Below the pieces are notes generated by a model. The model saw nothing but the letters and a program-made list of their open reading frames with translations. It had not been told where the DNA came from and did no database searches. The position numbers and the translations under genes were made by a program. A stretch of 10,755 nucleotides of DNA from NCBI GenBank assembly GCA_946885905.1, contig CAMPHL010000038.1, forward strand, positions 1-10,755, read 5' to 3'. Origin of the DNA: an uncultured Pseudomonadota bacterium. GTDB taxonomy: Bacteria; Pseudomonadota; Gammaproteobacteria; Burkholderiales; Usitatibacteraceae. Every line of letters starts with the position of its first letter. Position 1 is the stretch's first letter. This document shows, piece after piece, positions 1 through 6,336 of the stretch.

Positions 1-1
1 C

Positions 2-1012
2 GACTATGCCCTCCCGCCGGAGCTGATCGCCCAGCATCCGGCGCGGGCGCGAACGGCGAGCCGGTTGTTGCATGTCGATGGCCGCACAGGCGCGATGGCG
101 GACCGGGACTTCGCGGACATCGTCACGCTCGTCGGCGCGGGCGACGTGCTCGTGGTGAACGACACGCGCGTCATCAAGGCGCGGTTGCACGGGCGCAAGG
201 ACAGTGGCGGCGAAGTGGAGGTGCTGGTCGAGCGCCTGCTCGATTCGCGCCGCGCGCTGGCGCAGGTGCGCGCGAGCAAACCGCCGAAGGCGGGGCGGCG
301 CCTCGTGCTGGGCGATGGCGTCGAAGCCGAGGTGCGCGCGCGCCACGGAGAGTTCTTCGAGCTCACGTTCGCCCACGACGTTCTCGACGTGCTCGCACGT
401 TACGGCGAGGTGCCGCTGCCTCCGTACATCAGGCACGACGCCGCAGCCGAAGACGAATCGCGCTACCAGACCGTTTACGCGCGCGCCCCGGGCGCCGTTG
501 CCGCGCCCACTGCGGGACTCCACTTCGATGCCGCGCTGCTGGACGCGATGCGCGCAAAAGGCGTGACCGTGGCATCGGTCACGCTGCACGTGGGCGCCGG
601 CACCTTCCAGCCCGTGCGCGTCGAGGATCTCACACAGCACGTCATGCATTCCGAGTGGTACGCGATCCCGCAAGCCACGGTGGACGCGATTGGCCAGGCC
701 AAGGAAAAAAACGGGCGCGTCGTGGCGGTCGGGACCACCACGCTGCGCGCCCTCGAATCGGCCGCGAAAGGGGAGGAGGACAGGCTCGCGGCCGGTGCTG
801 GGGAGACCCGGCTCTTCATCGTGCCGGGGTACCGATTCAAGGTCGTCGACCGGCTGGTCACCAACTTCCACTTGCCGAAATCGACATTGCTGATGCTGGT
901 GAGCGCGTTCGCCGGCGTGCACAACATCCGCAGCGCTTACGCCCACGCTGTGACCGCACGCTACCGTTTCTTCAGTTACGGCGACGCGATGCTGCTGGAG
1001 AAAGGCACCTGA
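2..1012 (+). CDS. queA: S-adenosylmethionine:tRNA ribosyltransferase-isomerase QueA, 5'-truncated by the window edge
   Basis: QueA transfers and isomerises the ribosyl part of S-adenosylmethionine onto 7-aminomethyl-7-deazaguanine in tRNA. This makes epoxyqueuosine, the penultimate step of queuosine synthesis in the cytoplasm. The frame is open from base 2 and gives 336 residues before TGA at 1010-1012. E. coli QueA has about 356, so only a short N-terminal piece is missing. It begins with the usual [13 protein letters not shown] stretch. Other family blocks follow in order: [51 protein letters not shown] and [23 protein letters not shown]. The ATG at 65 is internal and is not the start. In many proteobacteria queA is followed by tgt. 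Here it is followed at once by an inverted-repeat element and a convergent unit. Identification is very secure. Confidence 0.97.
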   Translation, partial: DYALPPELIAQHPARARTASRLLHVDGRTGAMADRDFADIVTLVGAGDVLVVNDTRVIKARLHGRKDSGGEVEVLVERLLDSRRALAQVRASKPPKAGRRLVLGDGVEAEVRARHGEFFELTFAHDVLDVLARYGEVPLPPYIRHDAAAEDESRYQTVYARAPGAVAAPTAGLHFDAALLDAMRAKGVTVASVTLHVGAGTFQPVRVEDLTQHVMHSEWYAIPQATVDAIGQAKEKNGRVVAVGTTTLRALESAAKGEEDRLAAGAGETRLFIVPGYRFKVVDRLVTNFHLPKSTLLMLVSAFAGVHNIRSAYAHAVTARYRFFSYGDAMLLEKGT

Positions 1013-1076
1013 AAACTGGTGTCAGACACCGATTATCAACAGGCGGAACGATCCCCCGGTGTCTGACACCATTTTT
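1012..1076. repeat. 65-bp inverted-repeat element with GGTGTCAGACACC arms
   Basis: The two arms are 19 bp, at 1012-1030 and 1058-1076, and match as inverted copies at 18 of 19 positions. Each arm contains a 13-bp near-palindrome, GGTGTC-A-GACACC or GGTGTC-T-GACACC. Between them lies a 27-bp centre. The outer ends are an A-run on the left and a T-run on the right. The element exactly fills the gap between queA and the convergent small gene: the left arm touches the queA stop and the right arm supplies part of the TAA stop (1075-1077) of the minus-strand gene. I recall similar GGTGTCAGACACC units as dispersed intergenic repeats in proteobacteria, sometimes linked to REP-type Y1 transposases. 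That link is memory-based inference. Confidence 0.8.
1058..1076 (+). terminator. Probable intrinsic terminator of queA, likely bidirectional with the left arm
   Basis: The right arm can fold as a 5-bp hairpin, GGTGT and ACACC around a 3-nt loop, followed by A and five T. Alternatively the two whole arms can pair into a stem of about 18 bp with a 27-nt loop. Read on the minus strand, the left arm (1018-1030) is followed by AGTTTT, so it could stop transcription arriving from the convergent small gene. It is the only terminator-like structure I see at any convergent junction in the window. Confidence 0.6.
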
Positions 1077-1263
1077 AGAAGTGAATGTGCACTCGCGTTC
1101 GCACGTCCTCCATGTAGGTCTCGGCCTCACGCGCCAGGCGGGGATCCGTTCGCGCGATTTCGTGCGAGCTCCGCTCCAGGTGCTCCGCGGCGACGGTGAA
1201 GATGGAGCCGATCCACCGCAGGCCGTCTGCGTACCACAGCGTCTTCGTCATGGCGGCTTGCAT
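1075..1263 (-). CDS. Small unknown protein, 62 residues, coupled to DUF2917 gene
   Basis: I do not recognise a named family. The frame from ATG at 1261-1263 encodes 62 residues. The stop TGA of the upstream DUF2917 gene (1263-1265) shares one base with this ATG (TGATG), which suggests translational coupling and supports this start. An internal ATG at 1249-1251 would give a 58-residue product, and neither start has a strong Shine-Dalgarno sequence. The protein has no signal peptide. Residues 15-30 (LRWIGSIFTVAAEHLE) could form an amphipathic or weakly hydrophobic helix. The C-terminal half is charged and ends in YMEDVRTRVHIHF. Its TAA stop lies in the T-run of the inverted-repeat element, so the true C-terminus may have been set by that repeat. 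The context suggests it works with the DUF2917 protein. Confidence 0.7.
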   Translation of the reverse strand: MQAAMTKTLWYADGLRWIGSIFTVAAEHLERSSHEIARTDPRLAREAETYMEDVRTRVHIHF

Positions 1264-1484
1264 CACTGCACCGCCAGGTGGGCGGGCTGCATGGCCTGCA
1301 CGACGGTGCGGCCGTTGCGCGCGATCACGAGGGTGCGGCCGGGCTCGATGATGAGGTCGTTGAAGTTGCCCTCGTAGGTCACCCAGATCGACCCGCCGGT
1401 GGCGCGGATGCGTACGCCTTGCGCGTCGTCCAGGGTAACGACCTGGCCGGGTCGCAGCGACAGGACGGGGGCCTCGATGATCAT
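1263..1484 (-). CDS. DUF2917 domain protein, 73 residues
   Basis: This is a small cytoplasmic protein of the DUF2917 family, whose function is unknown. The domain is recognisable: LSLRPGQVVTLDDAQGVRIRA, then GGSIWVTYEGN, then EPGRTLVIARNGRTVVQAM and a short tail. The pattern of short beta-strands and glycines would suit a small beta-barrel, which is inference. Start choice: the frame could open at ATG 1506-1508, but a perfect AAGGAG (1496-1501) lies inside that frame. It sits 5 nt before a GTG at 1488-1490 and 11 nt before the ATG at 1482-1484. I therefore place the start at 1484 or 1490. The gene is divergent from a LysR regulator, a pairing I recall in Burkholderiales, so that regulator may control it. 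The stop overlaps the start of the next small gene by one base. Confidence 0.85.
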   Translation of the reverse strand: MIIEAPVLSLRPGQVVTLDDAQGVRIRATGGSIWVTYEGNFNDLIIEPGRTLVIARNGRTVVQAMQPAHLAVQ

Positions 1485-1513
1485 GTCCACGGTGTCTCCT
1501 TGTTCCATTCACG

Positions 1514-1536
1514 GGATGCATGCAGAATTTGCATCC
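1514..1536. promoter_or_regulatory. Candidate LysR operator: dyad GGATGCA-N9-TGCATCC
   Basis: A perfect 7-bp inverted repeat, GGATGCA (1514-1520) and TGCATCC (1530-1536), is separated by 9 bp. It lies in the roughly 100-bp region between the divergent DUF2917 and LysR genes. The octamer GATGCATG at 1515-1522 recurs at 1592-1599, just before the LysR start. A second, imperfect dyad spans 1571-1591, with arms ACGA (1575-1578) and TCGT (1584-1587) and outer GCA and TGC. LysR regulators commonly bind interrupted dyads between themselves and a divergent target. Binding here is inferred from position and symmetry. I found no clear -35/-10 pair. Confidence 0.45.
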
Positions 1537-1609
1537 GACGAGGCCATGCTCGCCGATGTCGTGTCGAGCGGCAAACGAAAAAATCGTATGCGATGCATGA
1601 GGAAAACTC

Positions 1610-2551
1610 ATGGCTAAACCGGCCCGCCCGCTGCCCCCGCTGGACCTCCTCAGAGGCTTCGAATCGGCCGCGCGCCACCTCTCGTTCACCCGGGCGGGGG
1701 CCGAGCTCTTCCTCACGCAGTCGGCCGTGAGCCGGCAGATCCTCGCCCTGGAGGAGTTCGTGGGCGTGCCCCTGTTCGAACGGCGCCACAAGGCGCTCGT
1801 GCTCACGGAGCACGGCCAGGCCTACTACCGCGTGGTCGCCGCGGCGCTCGAGCAGGTGCGCGAGGCCACGCGGCGCCTGCGCGAGACGCGCAAGGGCCAC
1901 GTGCTCACGGTGACCACGACGGTCTCGTTCGCCTCGACATGGCTGGTGCCGAGGCTCGCCCGGTTCCGCCGCGAGCATCCCGGCGTGGACGTGCGCATCA
2001 AGGCCACCCATGAGGTGGTCGACCTCGACCGCGAGGGCATCGACCTCGCCGTGCGCGACTGCGCGGACAACGCGGCACCGGCCGGTTCGACTCGCCTCGT
2101 TGGCGAGCACCTCGCCGCGATGGCGAGCCCGACTTACCTCAAGGAAGCGAAAGCGGCGAAGAAGCCGCTCGATCGACCCGAGGACCTGCGCCACCACGTG
2201 CTGCTCTACCTGCACGACCCCACCGGTCGCTGGCCGTGGCTTTCGTGGGCACAGTGGCTCGAGCGCGCGGGCGTTGAGGACTTCGAACCGGCCGGTGCGC
2301 TCACGTTCGACCAGTACGACCAGGTGATCAACGCGGCCTACCACGGCCAGGGCGTGGTCCTGGGGCGCATGACCCTCACCCAACAGCATCGCCGCGACAA
2401 GCGGCTCGCCACCCTGTTCGGGGAACCCCAGCGCCTCGCACGCTCCTACTACGCGGTCTTTGGCAGGAGCGCTTCGGACCGGCCCGACGTGGTGCGCTTC
2501 GTCGACTGGATGAAGCGCGAGATCGGCACGGAGCAGGAAGCGCCGGGCTAG
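1610..2551 (+). CDS. LysR family transcriptional regulator, GcvA-like
   Basis: This is a 313-residue DNA-binding regulator of normal LysR length. Residues about 10-70 form the winged helix-turn-helix, with the core SFTRAGAELFLTQSAVSRQI followed by LEEFVGVPLFERRHKALVLTEHGQAYY. Residues about 95-300 form the periplasmic-binding-protein-like effector domain, starting at LTVTTTVSFASTWLVPRLARF. The sequence resembles the GcvA subgroup, where PPLDLLRGFESAARHLSFTRAG is typical, but the effector cannot be read from it. ATG 1610 is preceded by GAGG at 1599-1602, 7 nt upstream. It is transcribed away from the DUF2917 gene, with dyads in between, which suggests autoregulation and control of the divergent pair. 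Its TAG stop is 10 bp from the convergent HNH stop. Confidence 0.94.
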   Translation: MAKPARPLPPLDLLRGFESAARHLSFTRAGAELFLTQSAVSRQILALEEFVGVPLFERRHKALVLTEHGQAYYRVVAAALEQVREATRRLRETRKGHVLTVTTTVSFASTWLVPRLARFRREHPGVDVRIKATHEVVDLDREGIDLAVRDCADNAAPAGSTRLVGEHLAAMASPTYLKEAKAAKKPLDRPEDLRHHVLLYLHDPTGRWPWLSWAQWLERAGVEDFEPAGALTFDQYDQVINAAYHGQGVVLGRMTLTQQHRRDKRLATLFGEPQRLARSYYAVFGRSASDRPDVVRFVDWMKREIGTEQEAPG

Positions 2552-2561
2552 CGCACCACGA

Positions 2562-3137
2562 TCAGGTGTGCAGGCGGGAGTTCGCCGAGACGTGCTGCTT
2601 CAGGAACTCCATCTGGTCGGCGAGGATGCGGCGATTTGCGAGGATCAGGAACTCGGCCCGGTTGGGGATATAGGGCGCGTAGAGCAGCTGCATGTGCGCT
2701 TCTTCCGGCGTGCGGCTTCCCTTCCGCTGGTTGCAGGCGCGGCAGGCGGTGACGACGTTCATCCACGTGTCGCGTCCGCCACGCGACATCGGCGTGATGT
2801 GGTCGCAGGTGAGGCGGTAATGGGAATAGCTCTCGCCGCAGAAGGCGCAGACGTACTTGTCGCGGTTGAAGAGCTCGCGGTTGTTGAGCGGCGGGACCTG
2901 GTTGAAGCCCTTGATCGCGAGCGCCTTGCCGCGGATGGCGATGATCGAGTTGGCGGTGATGCTGGAGCGCTCGCCGGTGCGGTGGCAGCGCCCGCCCCAG
3001 AAGGTGAACTCCTCGCGCCCCATCTCCCAGGCCACGCGCTGCTTGGCGTAGTACCACACGGCCTGCTGCCACGTGACCCACCGGTGGGGCACGCCGTGCT
3101 GGTCGAGCGTGAGGATCAGGGGAAGGCTTCGAGGCAT
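2562..3137 (-). CDS. HNH endonuclease family protein
   Basis: This is a 191-residue protein with a zinc-type HNH nuclease domain at residues 94-140. The motif reads C97-x2-C100, then D112-H113-I, SRGG at 118-121, W125-x-N127, C132-x2-C135 and N136-QRKG. These are the expected metal-binding and catalytic positions. The N-terminal 90 residues (PLILTLDQHGVPHRWVTWQQAVWYYAK) are typical of a widespread proteobacterial single-gene HNH family of unknown role. No methylase, restriction or phage gene is nearby, so a restriction role is unsupported. I chose ATG 3135-3137. The frame stays open to 3239, but that extension would be translated from the promoter and a REP-like repeat. AAAAAGG precedes the chosen ATG, with a short gap. 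It is divergent from ppa and convergent with LysR. Confidence 0.92.
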   Translation of the reverse strand: MPRSLPLILTLDQHGVPHRWVTWQQAVWYYAKQRVAWEMGREEFTFWGGRCHRTGERSSITANSIIAIRGKALAIKGFNQVPPLNNRELFNRDKYVCAFCGESYSHYRLTCDHITPMSRGGRDTWMNVVTACRACNQRKGSRTPEEAHMQLLYAPYIPNRAEFLILANRRILADQMEFLKQHVSANSRLHT

Positions 3138-3144
3138 CGCCTTT

Positions 3145-3173
3145 TTGCCAGTCAAATCGGCTACTTGGATAAT
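3145..3173 (+). promoter_or_regulatory. Sigma70-type promoter of ppa
   Basis: TTGCCA (3145-3150) and GATAAT (3168-3173) are separated by exactly 17 bp. Each hexamer matches the sigma70 consensus at five of six bases. Transcription would start near 3180, giving a leader of about 70 nt before the ppa ATG. The -35 box starts only 8 bp beyond the HNH start codon. A 7-bp dyad, AAATCGG (3154-3160) and CCGATTT (3183-3189), is centred on the -10 box. This is the best promoter match I found in the window. Confidence 0.7.
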
Positions 3174-3202
3174 ACTACTCAACCGATTTACCAAAAAACC
3201 CC

Positions 3203-3230
3203 CGTCACCCCGGCGAAGGCCGGGGCCCGA
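3203..3230. repeat. REP-like GC hairpin in the ppa leader
   Basis: CCCCGGC (3208-3214) and GCCGGGG (3219-3225) form a perfect 7-bp stem around the loop GAAG. The surrounding CGTCACCCCGGCGAAGG pattern is typical of abundant dispersed extragenic palindromes in proteobacteria, recalled from general knowledge. It sits between the predicted ppa transcription start and the ATG, so it would be part of the mRNA leader. No T-run follows, so it is not an ordinary terminator. Confidence 0.65.
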
Positions 3231-3250
3231 TTCCCTCACCGAGCCTCCCT

Positions 3251-3802
3251 ATGAGCCTGAACCTGGTCGACTCCGGTCGCGATCTCGCCAACGACTTCAA
3301 CGTAATCATCGAGATACCGATGCACGCCGACCCCATCAAGTACGAGGTCGACAAGGCGACCGGCGCGCTCTTCGTGGACCGGTTCGTCTCCACCTCCATG
3401 CACTATCCGTGCAACTACGGCTATGTGCCGCAGACCCTCTCGGACGATGGCGATCCGGTGGATGTGCTGGTGATCACGCCGTTCGCGCTGATGCCCGGCG
3501 TGGTGGTGCGCGTGCGTCCGATCGGCCTGCTCAAGATGACCGACGAGGCCGGCGGCGACACGAAGCTGCTGGCCGTGCCGATCGACAAGCTCACGCCGCT
3601 CTACCGCCACATCGAGACGGTGCGCGACTTGCCCGAGCTCACCATCTCGCAGATCACCCACTTCTTCCTGCATTACAAGGACCTGGAGCCCGGCAAGTGG
3701 GTCAGGGTCGACGGCTGGGGCAGTCCCGAGGAAGCGAAGGCCGAAGTGCGCGAAGGGGTGAGGCGCTACAAGAAAGTGAAGGGCGCGCGGCCGCGCAAGT
3801 AA
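3251..3802 (+). CDS. ppa: Inorganic pyrophosphatase, family I
   Basis: This soluble cytoplasmic enzyme hydrolyses pyrophosphate to two phosphates, driving nucleic-acid, protein and other biosynthesis forward. The 183-residue length is normal. The family signature DGDPVDV is at residues 66-72. All active-site residues I can map from E. coli PPase are present at a constant offset of one: E21, K30, E32, R44, Y52, Y56, D66, D68, D71, D98, D103, K105, Y142 and K143. The start at ATG 3251 fits the family N-terminus, although the Shine-Dalgarno sequence is weak. It has its own promoter at 3145-3173 and a leader with a REP-like hairpin. The DUF1223 gene follows after 28 bp and may be co-transcribed. 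Confidence 0.98.
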   Translation: MSLNLVDSGRDLANDFNVIIEIPMHADPIKYEVDKATGALFVDRFVSTSMHYPCNYGYVPQTLSDDGDPVDVLVITPFALMPGVVVRVRPIGLLKMTDEAGGDTKLLAVPIDKLTPLYRHIETVRDLPELTISQITHFFLHYKDLEPGKWVRVDGWGSPEEAKAEVREGVRRYKKVKGARPRK

Positions 3803-3830
3803 GGCCTGCGGGCGCCGCCCGACCCAAGGC

Positions 3831-4589
3831 ATGCGCCGCCTTTCGCTCGCCTTCGTGGCCATCGCCTCCATGCTGCCTTTCGGTGCTCCTGCCGCCGAGT
3901 GCTCCGCGCGCTCATCGCCGAACGTCACGCCGCTCGTCGAGCTGTACACCTCGGAAGGCTGCTCGAGCTGCCCGCCCGCGGATCGTTGGCTTTCGCGCCT
4001 CGCGCTGGAGGCCGCGGCCGGTCGCGTCGTGCCGCTTGCCTTCCACGTGAACTACTGGGATTACATCGGCTGGAAGGATCCGTTCGCCTCGGCCAGCGGC
4101 ACGCAACGCCAGCGCGACATCCAGGCGGCTGCGGGCGCGCGCTACGTCTATACGCCGCAGGTGGTGCTCGGCGGCCGCGACTTTCGCGACTGGGGCTCGG
4201 GCTCGTTCCAGACCGCGGTGGCGGGCATTCGCAGCGAGCGCGCGGCCGCCGCGATCGATCTCTCCGTCACGGGCGATGGCGCGAAGGGCGTCGAGGTCGC
4301 GAGCACCACAACGGCGATCGGCGCCGTTTCCGGCGAGGTGGTCGTGCTCGTGGCGCTCACCCAGAGCGGGCTTTCGAGTCGCGTCACGGCAGGTGAGAAC
4401 ACCGGCGAACGGCTGGCCCACGACTTCGTCGTGCGCGACTTCGTGGTGCATCGCGGGCTCGGCACCGCCGCGTCGAAGTTCAAGCCCGCGCCGGGCTGGA
4501 ATCTCGCGCACATGCGAGTCGCCGCCTTCGTCCAGGACCGCCGCACGGGCCGGGTGTTGCAGTCCGTGGCCTGCGCGCTCGGCGGCTAG
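3831..4589 (+). CDS. DUF1223 family exported protein with thioredoxin-like CxxC
   Basis: This is a 252-residue protein of the DUF1223 family, whose members have a thioredoxin-like fold and unknown biochemical function. Residues 1-22 (MRRLSLAFVAIASMLPFGAPAA) form a signal peptide, with cleavage likely near A21 or A22, so it should act in the periplasm. The family motif VELYTSEGCSSCPPAD places a redox-type pair at C44 and C47. Further family blocks are FHVNYWDYIGWKDPFAS and YTPQVVLGGRDFRDWG. A dithiol-disulfide role is inferred from the motif and not shown. It follows ppa by 28 bp with no clear terminator between, so read-through from the ppa promoter is likely. Its TAG stop shares a CTAG tetranucleotide with the stop of the convergent EamA gene. 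Confidence 0.93.
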   Translation: MRRLSLAFVAIASMLPFGAPAAECSARSSPNVTPLVELYTSEGCSSCPPADRWLSRLALEAAAGRVVPLAFHVNYWDYIGWKDPFASASGTQRQRDIQAAAGARYVYTPQVVLGGRDFRDWGSGSFQTAVAGIRSERAAAAIDLSVTGDGAKGVEVASTTTAIGAVSGEVVVLVALTQSGLSSRVTAGENTGERLAHDFVVRDFVVHRGLGTAASKFKPAPGWNLAHMRVAAFVQDRRTGRVLQSVACALGG

Positions 4590-5455
4590 TACGGCCGCCG
4601 CATCCCGAGCCACGCGAGCAGGGCCAACGCCGCGCCGATCAGCGCCATTCCCGCGAGCTCCAGCGCCGGGGGCCTCTCGCCCAGCTGGATCGCCGAGGAA
4701 ACCACGGCCACCACGGGAATGCCGAGCGCGTTCAACCCCGCGACACCTGCGGGCGAGCTCGCGAGCACGTAGGTCCACAGCCACCAGCCGATCGCGGTCG
4801 CGAGCACCGACGAGAAGAGCAGCGTCCATACGAACTCCGGGTTCCATCGAACCGGATCGGACGGCCAGAGCGCCGCGAGCAGCGCCAGCGCGAGGAAGCC
4901 GAAGAAGAGCTGCCATGCGGTGAAGAGCAGCGGGTCGGTCGCCGCGACCGGCCACTTCTTCGACAGCACCGCGGTGATGGCCCATACCGCGCCCGCCGCG
5001 ACGGCGAGCAGGCTCCCGGTGAGGCTGGTGAGCTCCCACGGCGCCACGATGAGGACGAGCCCCGCGAACGCGAGCACCACCGCGAGCCACTGGGTGCCAC
5101 GCATGCGCTCGCGCAGGATGAAGTGCGCGAAGACGATCATCCAGAAGGGCATCGTGAAGACGAGCACCGAGGTCTTGCCCGGGCCCGCCGCGAGCAACGC
5201 GAAGTGCGACAGAGCCACGAAGAGCGCGACCTGCAGGAGCCCCAGCAGGATCGCCATGCGCCAGGTCCCGAGGAGCAGCGGGCGGTGCCGGAGCTTCACG
5301 ATCGCGAAGAGCAGCGCGCATCCGATCGCCACGCGCAGCGCCGCGAAGTCGAAGGGATGCGCGTGGCGCAGCGCGATCTTCATCACCACCCACGAATAGC
5401 CCCAGATCAGCACCATCGCCACCAGCGCGGCGATGGGGCGTGAGGCCGCTTTCAC
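4586..5455 (-). CDS. EamA/DMT family inner-membrane transporter
   Basis: This is a 289-residue integral membrane protein of the drug/metabolite transporter superfamily, with the usual two EamA repeats (about residues 8-138 and 150-285) and about ten hydrophobic helices. The first repeat opens with LVAMVLIWGYSWVVMKIAL and holds RVAIGCALLFAIVKLR. The second contains GAVWAITAVLSKKWP, and near its end LNALGIPVVAVVSSAIQLGERP, a common EamA ending. The substrate cannot be inferred. I chose the GTG at 5453-5455: its GTGA overlaps the TGA stop of ygfZ (5452-5454), as expected for coupled genes in one operon. The frame continues upstream without a stop, but that part is the shadow of ygfZ. The TAG stop at 4586-4588 lies in the same CTAG as the DUF1223 stop. 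Confidence 0.93.
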   Translation of the reverse strand: MKAASRPIAALVAMVLIWGYSWVVMKIALRHAHPFDFAALRVAIGCALLFAIVKLRHRPLLLGTWRMAILLGLLQVALFVALSHFALLAAGPGKTSVLVFTMPFWMIVFAHFILRERMRGTQWLAVVLAFAGLVLIVAPWELTSLTGSLLAVAAGAVWAITAVLSKKWPVAATDPLLFTAWQLFFGFLALALLAALWPSDPVRWNPEFVWTLLFSSVLATAIGWWLWTYVLASSPAGVAGLNALGIPVVAVVSSAIQLGERPPALELAGMALIGAALALLAWLGMRRPY

Positions 5456-6327
5456 CGCGGCGCCGCGTCCAGAGGGGGATGGCTCCTGATCGCGATCGGC
5501 GCGCCGTCGGGGCTGCCCAGGCGCAGGCTGCCCGCGCGCAGTCCCTCGATCTGTGCCACGACGAGGAAGTCGTAGCCGCCTTCCGGCGCGGGCGCGACGT
5601 TCGCGACCGTGCCGGCGGATTGCTCGCCGAAGGCCGCGCTGTAGACGCTTTGTCCGGGCGCGGGCGTGGCGCCGTCCACGTGCGCGATCGCCATGCGTTT
5701 CTTGAGGATTCCGCGATACTGCGTGCGGGCGACGATCTCCTGCCCGGTATAGCAACCCTTGTGGAAGCTCACCGCGCCGATGAGGTCGAAGTTCGCCATC
5801 TGCGGCACGAACTCCTCCTGCGTGGCGGCGACCACGGTGGGGATGCCCGCGCGGATGAGGGCGAGGTTCCAGTCCTCGGCGGTTGCCGCGGTGAAGGTCG
5901 AGCGCAGCGAGGCGAGGCCCGGATCTCCCGGGGGTGCGATCGCGACGTGCACATCCCTGCCGACTTCGATGGAGCCGAGCTCTGGACGACCCGGGCCGAT
6001 GAGTCCCACGCGCTCGTAGTGCGCGCTCACGTCCGCGACCTTCACCTTCGCACGGAGCACGAACATGGAGAGGCGTTTCGCGATCGCGGGCGCGAGCTCG
6101 CCGGGAAGCATCGCGAGATAACCGTCGGGCCGCTTGGCCAGCAACATCGAAGCGATCAGCCGCCCCTTGGGCGAGCACCAGCCGGTCCACTGCGCCTCGC
6201 CCGGCTTCAGCGCCGCGACGTCGTTCGTGAGCTGGCCCTGGAGAAACGTGGTGGCGTCGTCACCCGAGATGGCGATGAGCGCGTTATCGGAGAGATCGAC
6301 CAGGGCCGGTGGCGATGCAGGAGGCAT
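5452..6327 (-). CDS. ygfZ: YgfZ, folate-binding protein for Fe-S cluster maintenance
   Basis: YgfZ proteins (COG0354, GcvT-like fold) bind tetrahydrofolate and support assembly or repair of some iron-sulfur enzymes, including those for tRNA thiolation. The 291-residue protein has the diagnostic motif K190-GCYTGQE-197, containing the conserved cysteine C192, followed by IVARTQYRG. The N-terminal block FLQGQLTNDV is at 28-37, and WTGWCSPKGRLIA at 48-60. The ATG at 6325-6327 fits the family N-terminus, but I see no good Shine-Dalgarno sequence before it. It is followed by an overlapping EamA transporter gene. It starts only 9 bp from the divergent ygfX gene, an arrangement resembling E. coli, where ygfZ is divergent from sdhE-ygfX. 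Confidence 0.95.
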   Translation of the reverse strand: MPPASPPALVDLSDNALIAISGDDATTFLQGQLTNDVAALKPGEAQWTGWCSPKGRLIASMLLAKRPDGYLAMLPGELAPAIAKRLSMFVLRAKVKVADVSAHYERVGLIGPGRPELGSIEVGRDVHVAIAPPGDPGLASLRSTFTAATAEDWNLALIRAGIPTVVAATQEEFVPQMANFDLIGAVSFHKGCYTGQEIVARTQYRGILKKRMAIAHVDGATPAPGQSVYSAAFGEQSAGTVANVAPAPEGGYDFLVVAQIEGLRAGSLRLGSPDGAPIAIRSHPPLDAAPR

Positions 6328-6336
6328 GGGACTTAC

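Noticed and set aside
1033..1041. TTATCAACA, one mismatch from a DnaA box
   Set aside because: It is a single site inside a repeat element, with no cluster, AT-rich region or dnaA/dnaN neighbours, so no origin is supported.
1481..2389. Long minus-strand open frame opposite LysR
   Set aside because: It is a shadow of the LysR gene in GC-rich DNA. Its translation is Arg/Ala/His-rich with no family motif, while the plus frame is a full LysR protein.
3138..3239. N-terminal extension of the HNH frame
   Set aside because: The extra residues would come from the ppa promoter and the REP-like hairpin. The family N-terminus is at the ATG ending at 3137.
3203..3250. Riboswitch in the ppa leader
   Set aside because: Only one simple REP-like hairpin is present. 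I see no multi-stem conserved architecture, and no riboswitch is known to me for ppa.
3809..3821. Short hairpin CGGGC-GCC-GCCCG between ppa and DUF1223 as a terminator
   Set aside because: The 5-bp stem has a 3-nt loop and no T-run. Such GC hairpins are expected by chance at this composition.
3073..4050. Plus-strand open frame across the ppa region, and another at 2568-3254 opposite HNH
   Set aside because: Both are compositional shadows of ppa and HNH. Part of each is translated from the REP-like repeat and the promoter.
3912..5393. 493-codon minus-strand open frame spanning DUF1223 and the EamA gene
   Set aside because: The translation is low-complexity, rich in Arg, Ala and Gly. Both overlapped regions have well-recognised proteins in other frames.
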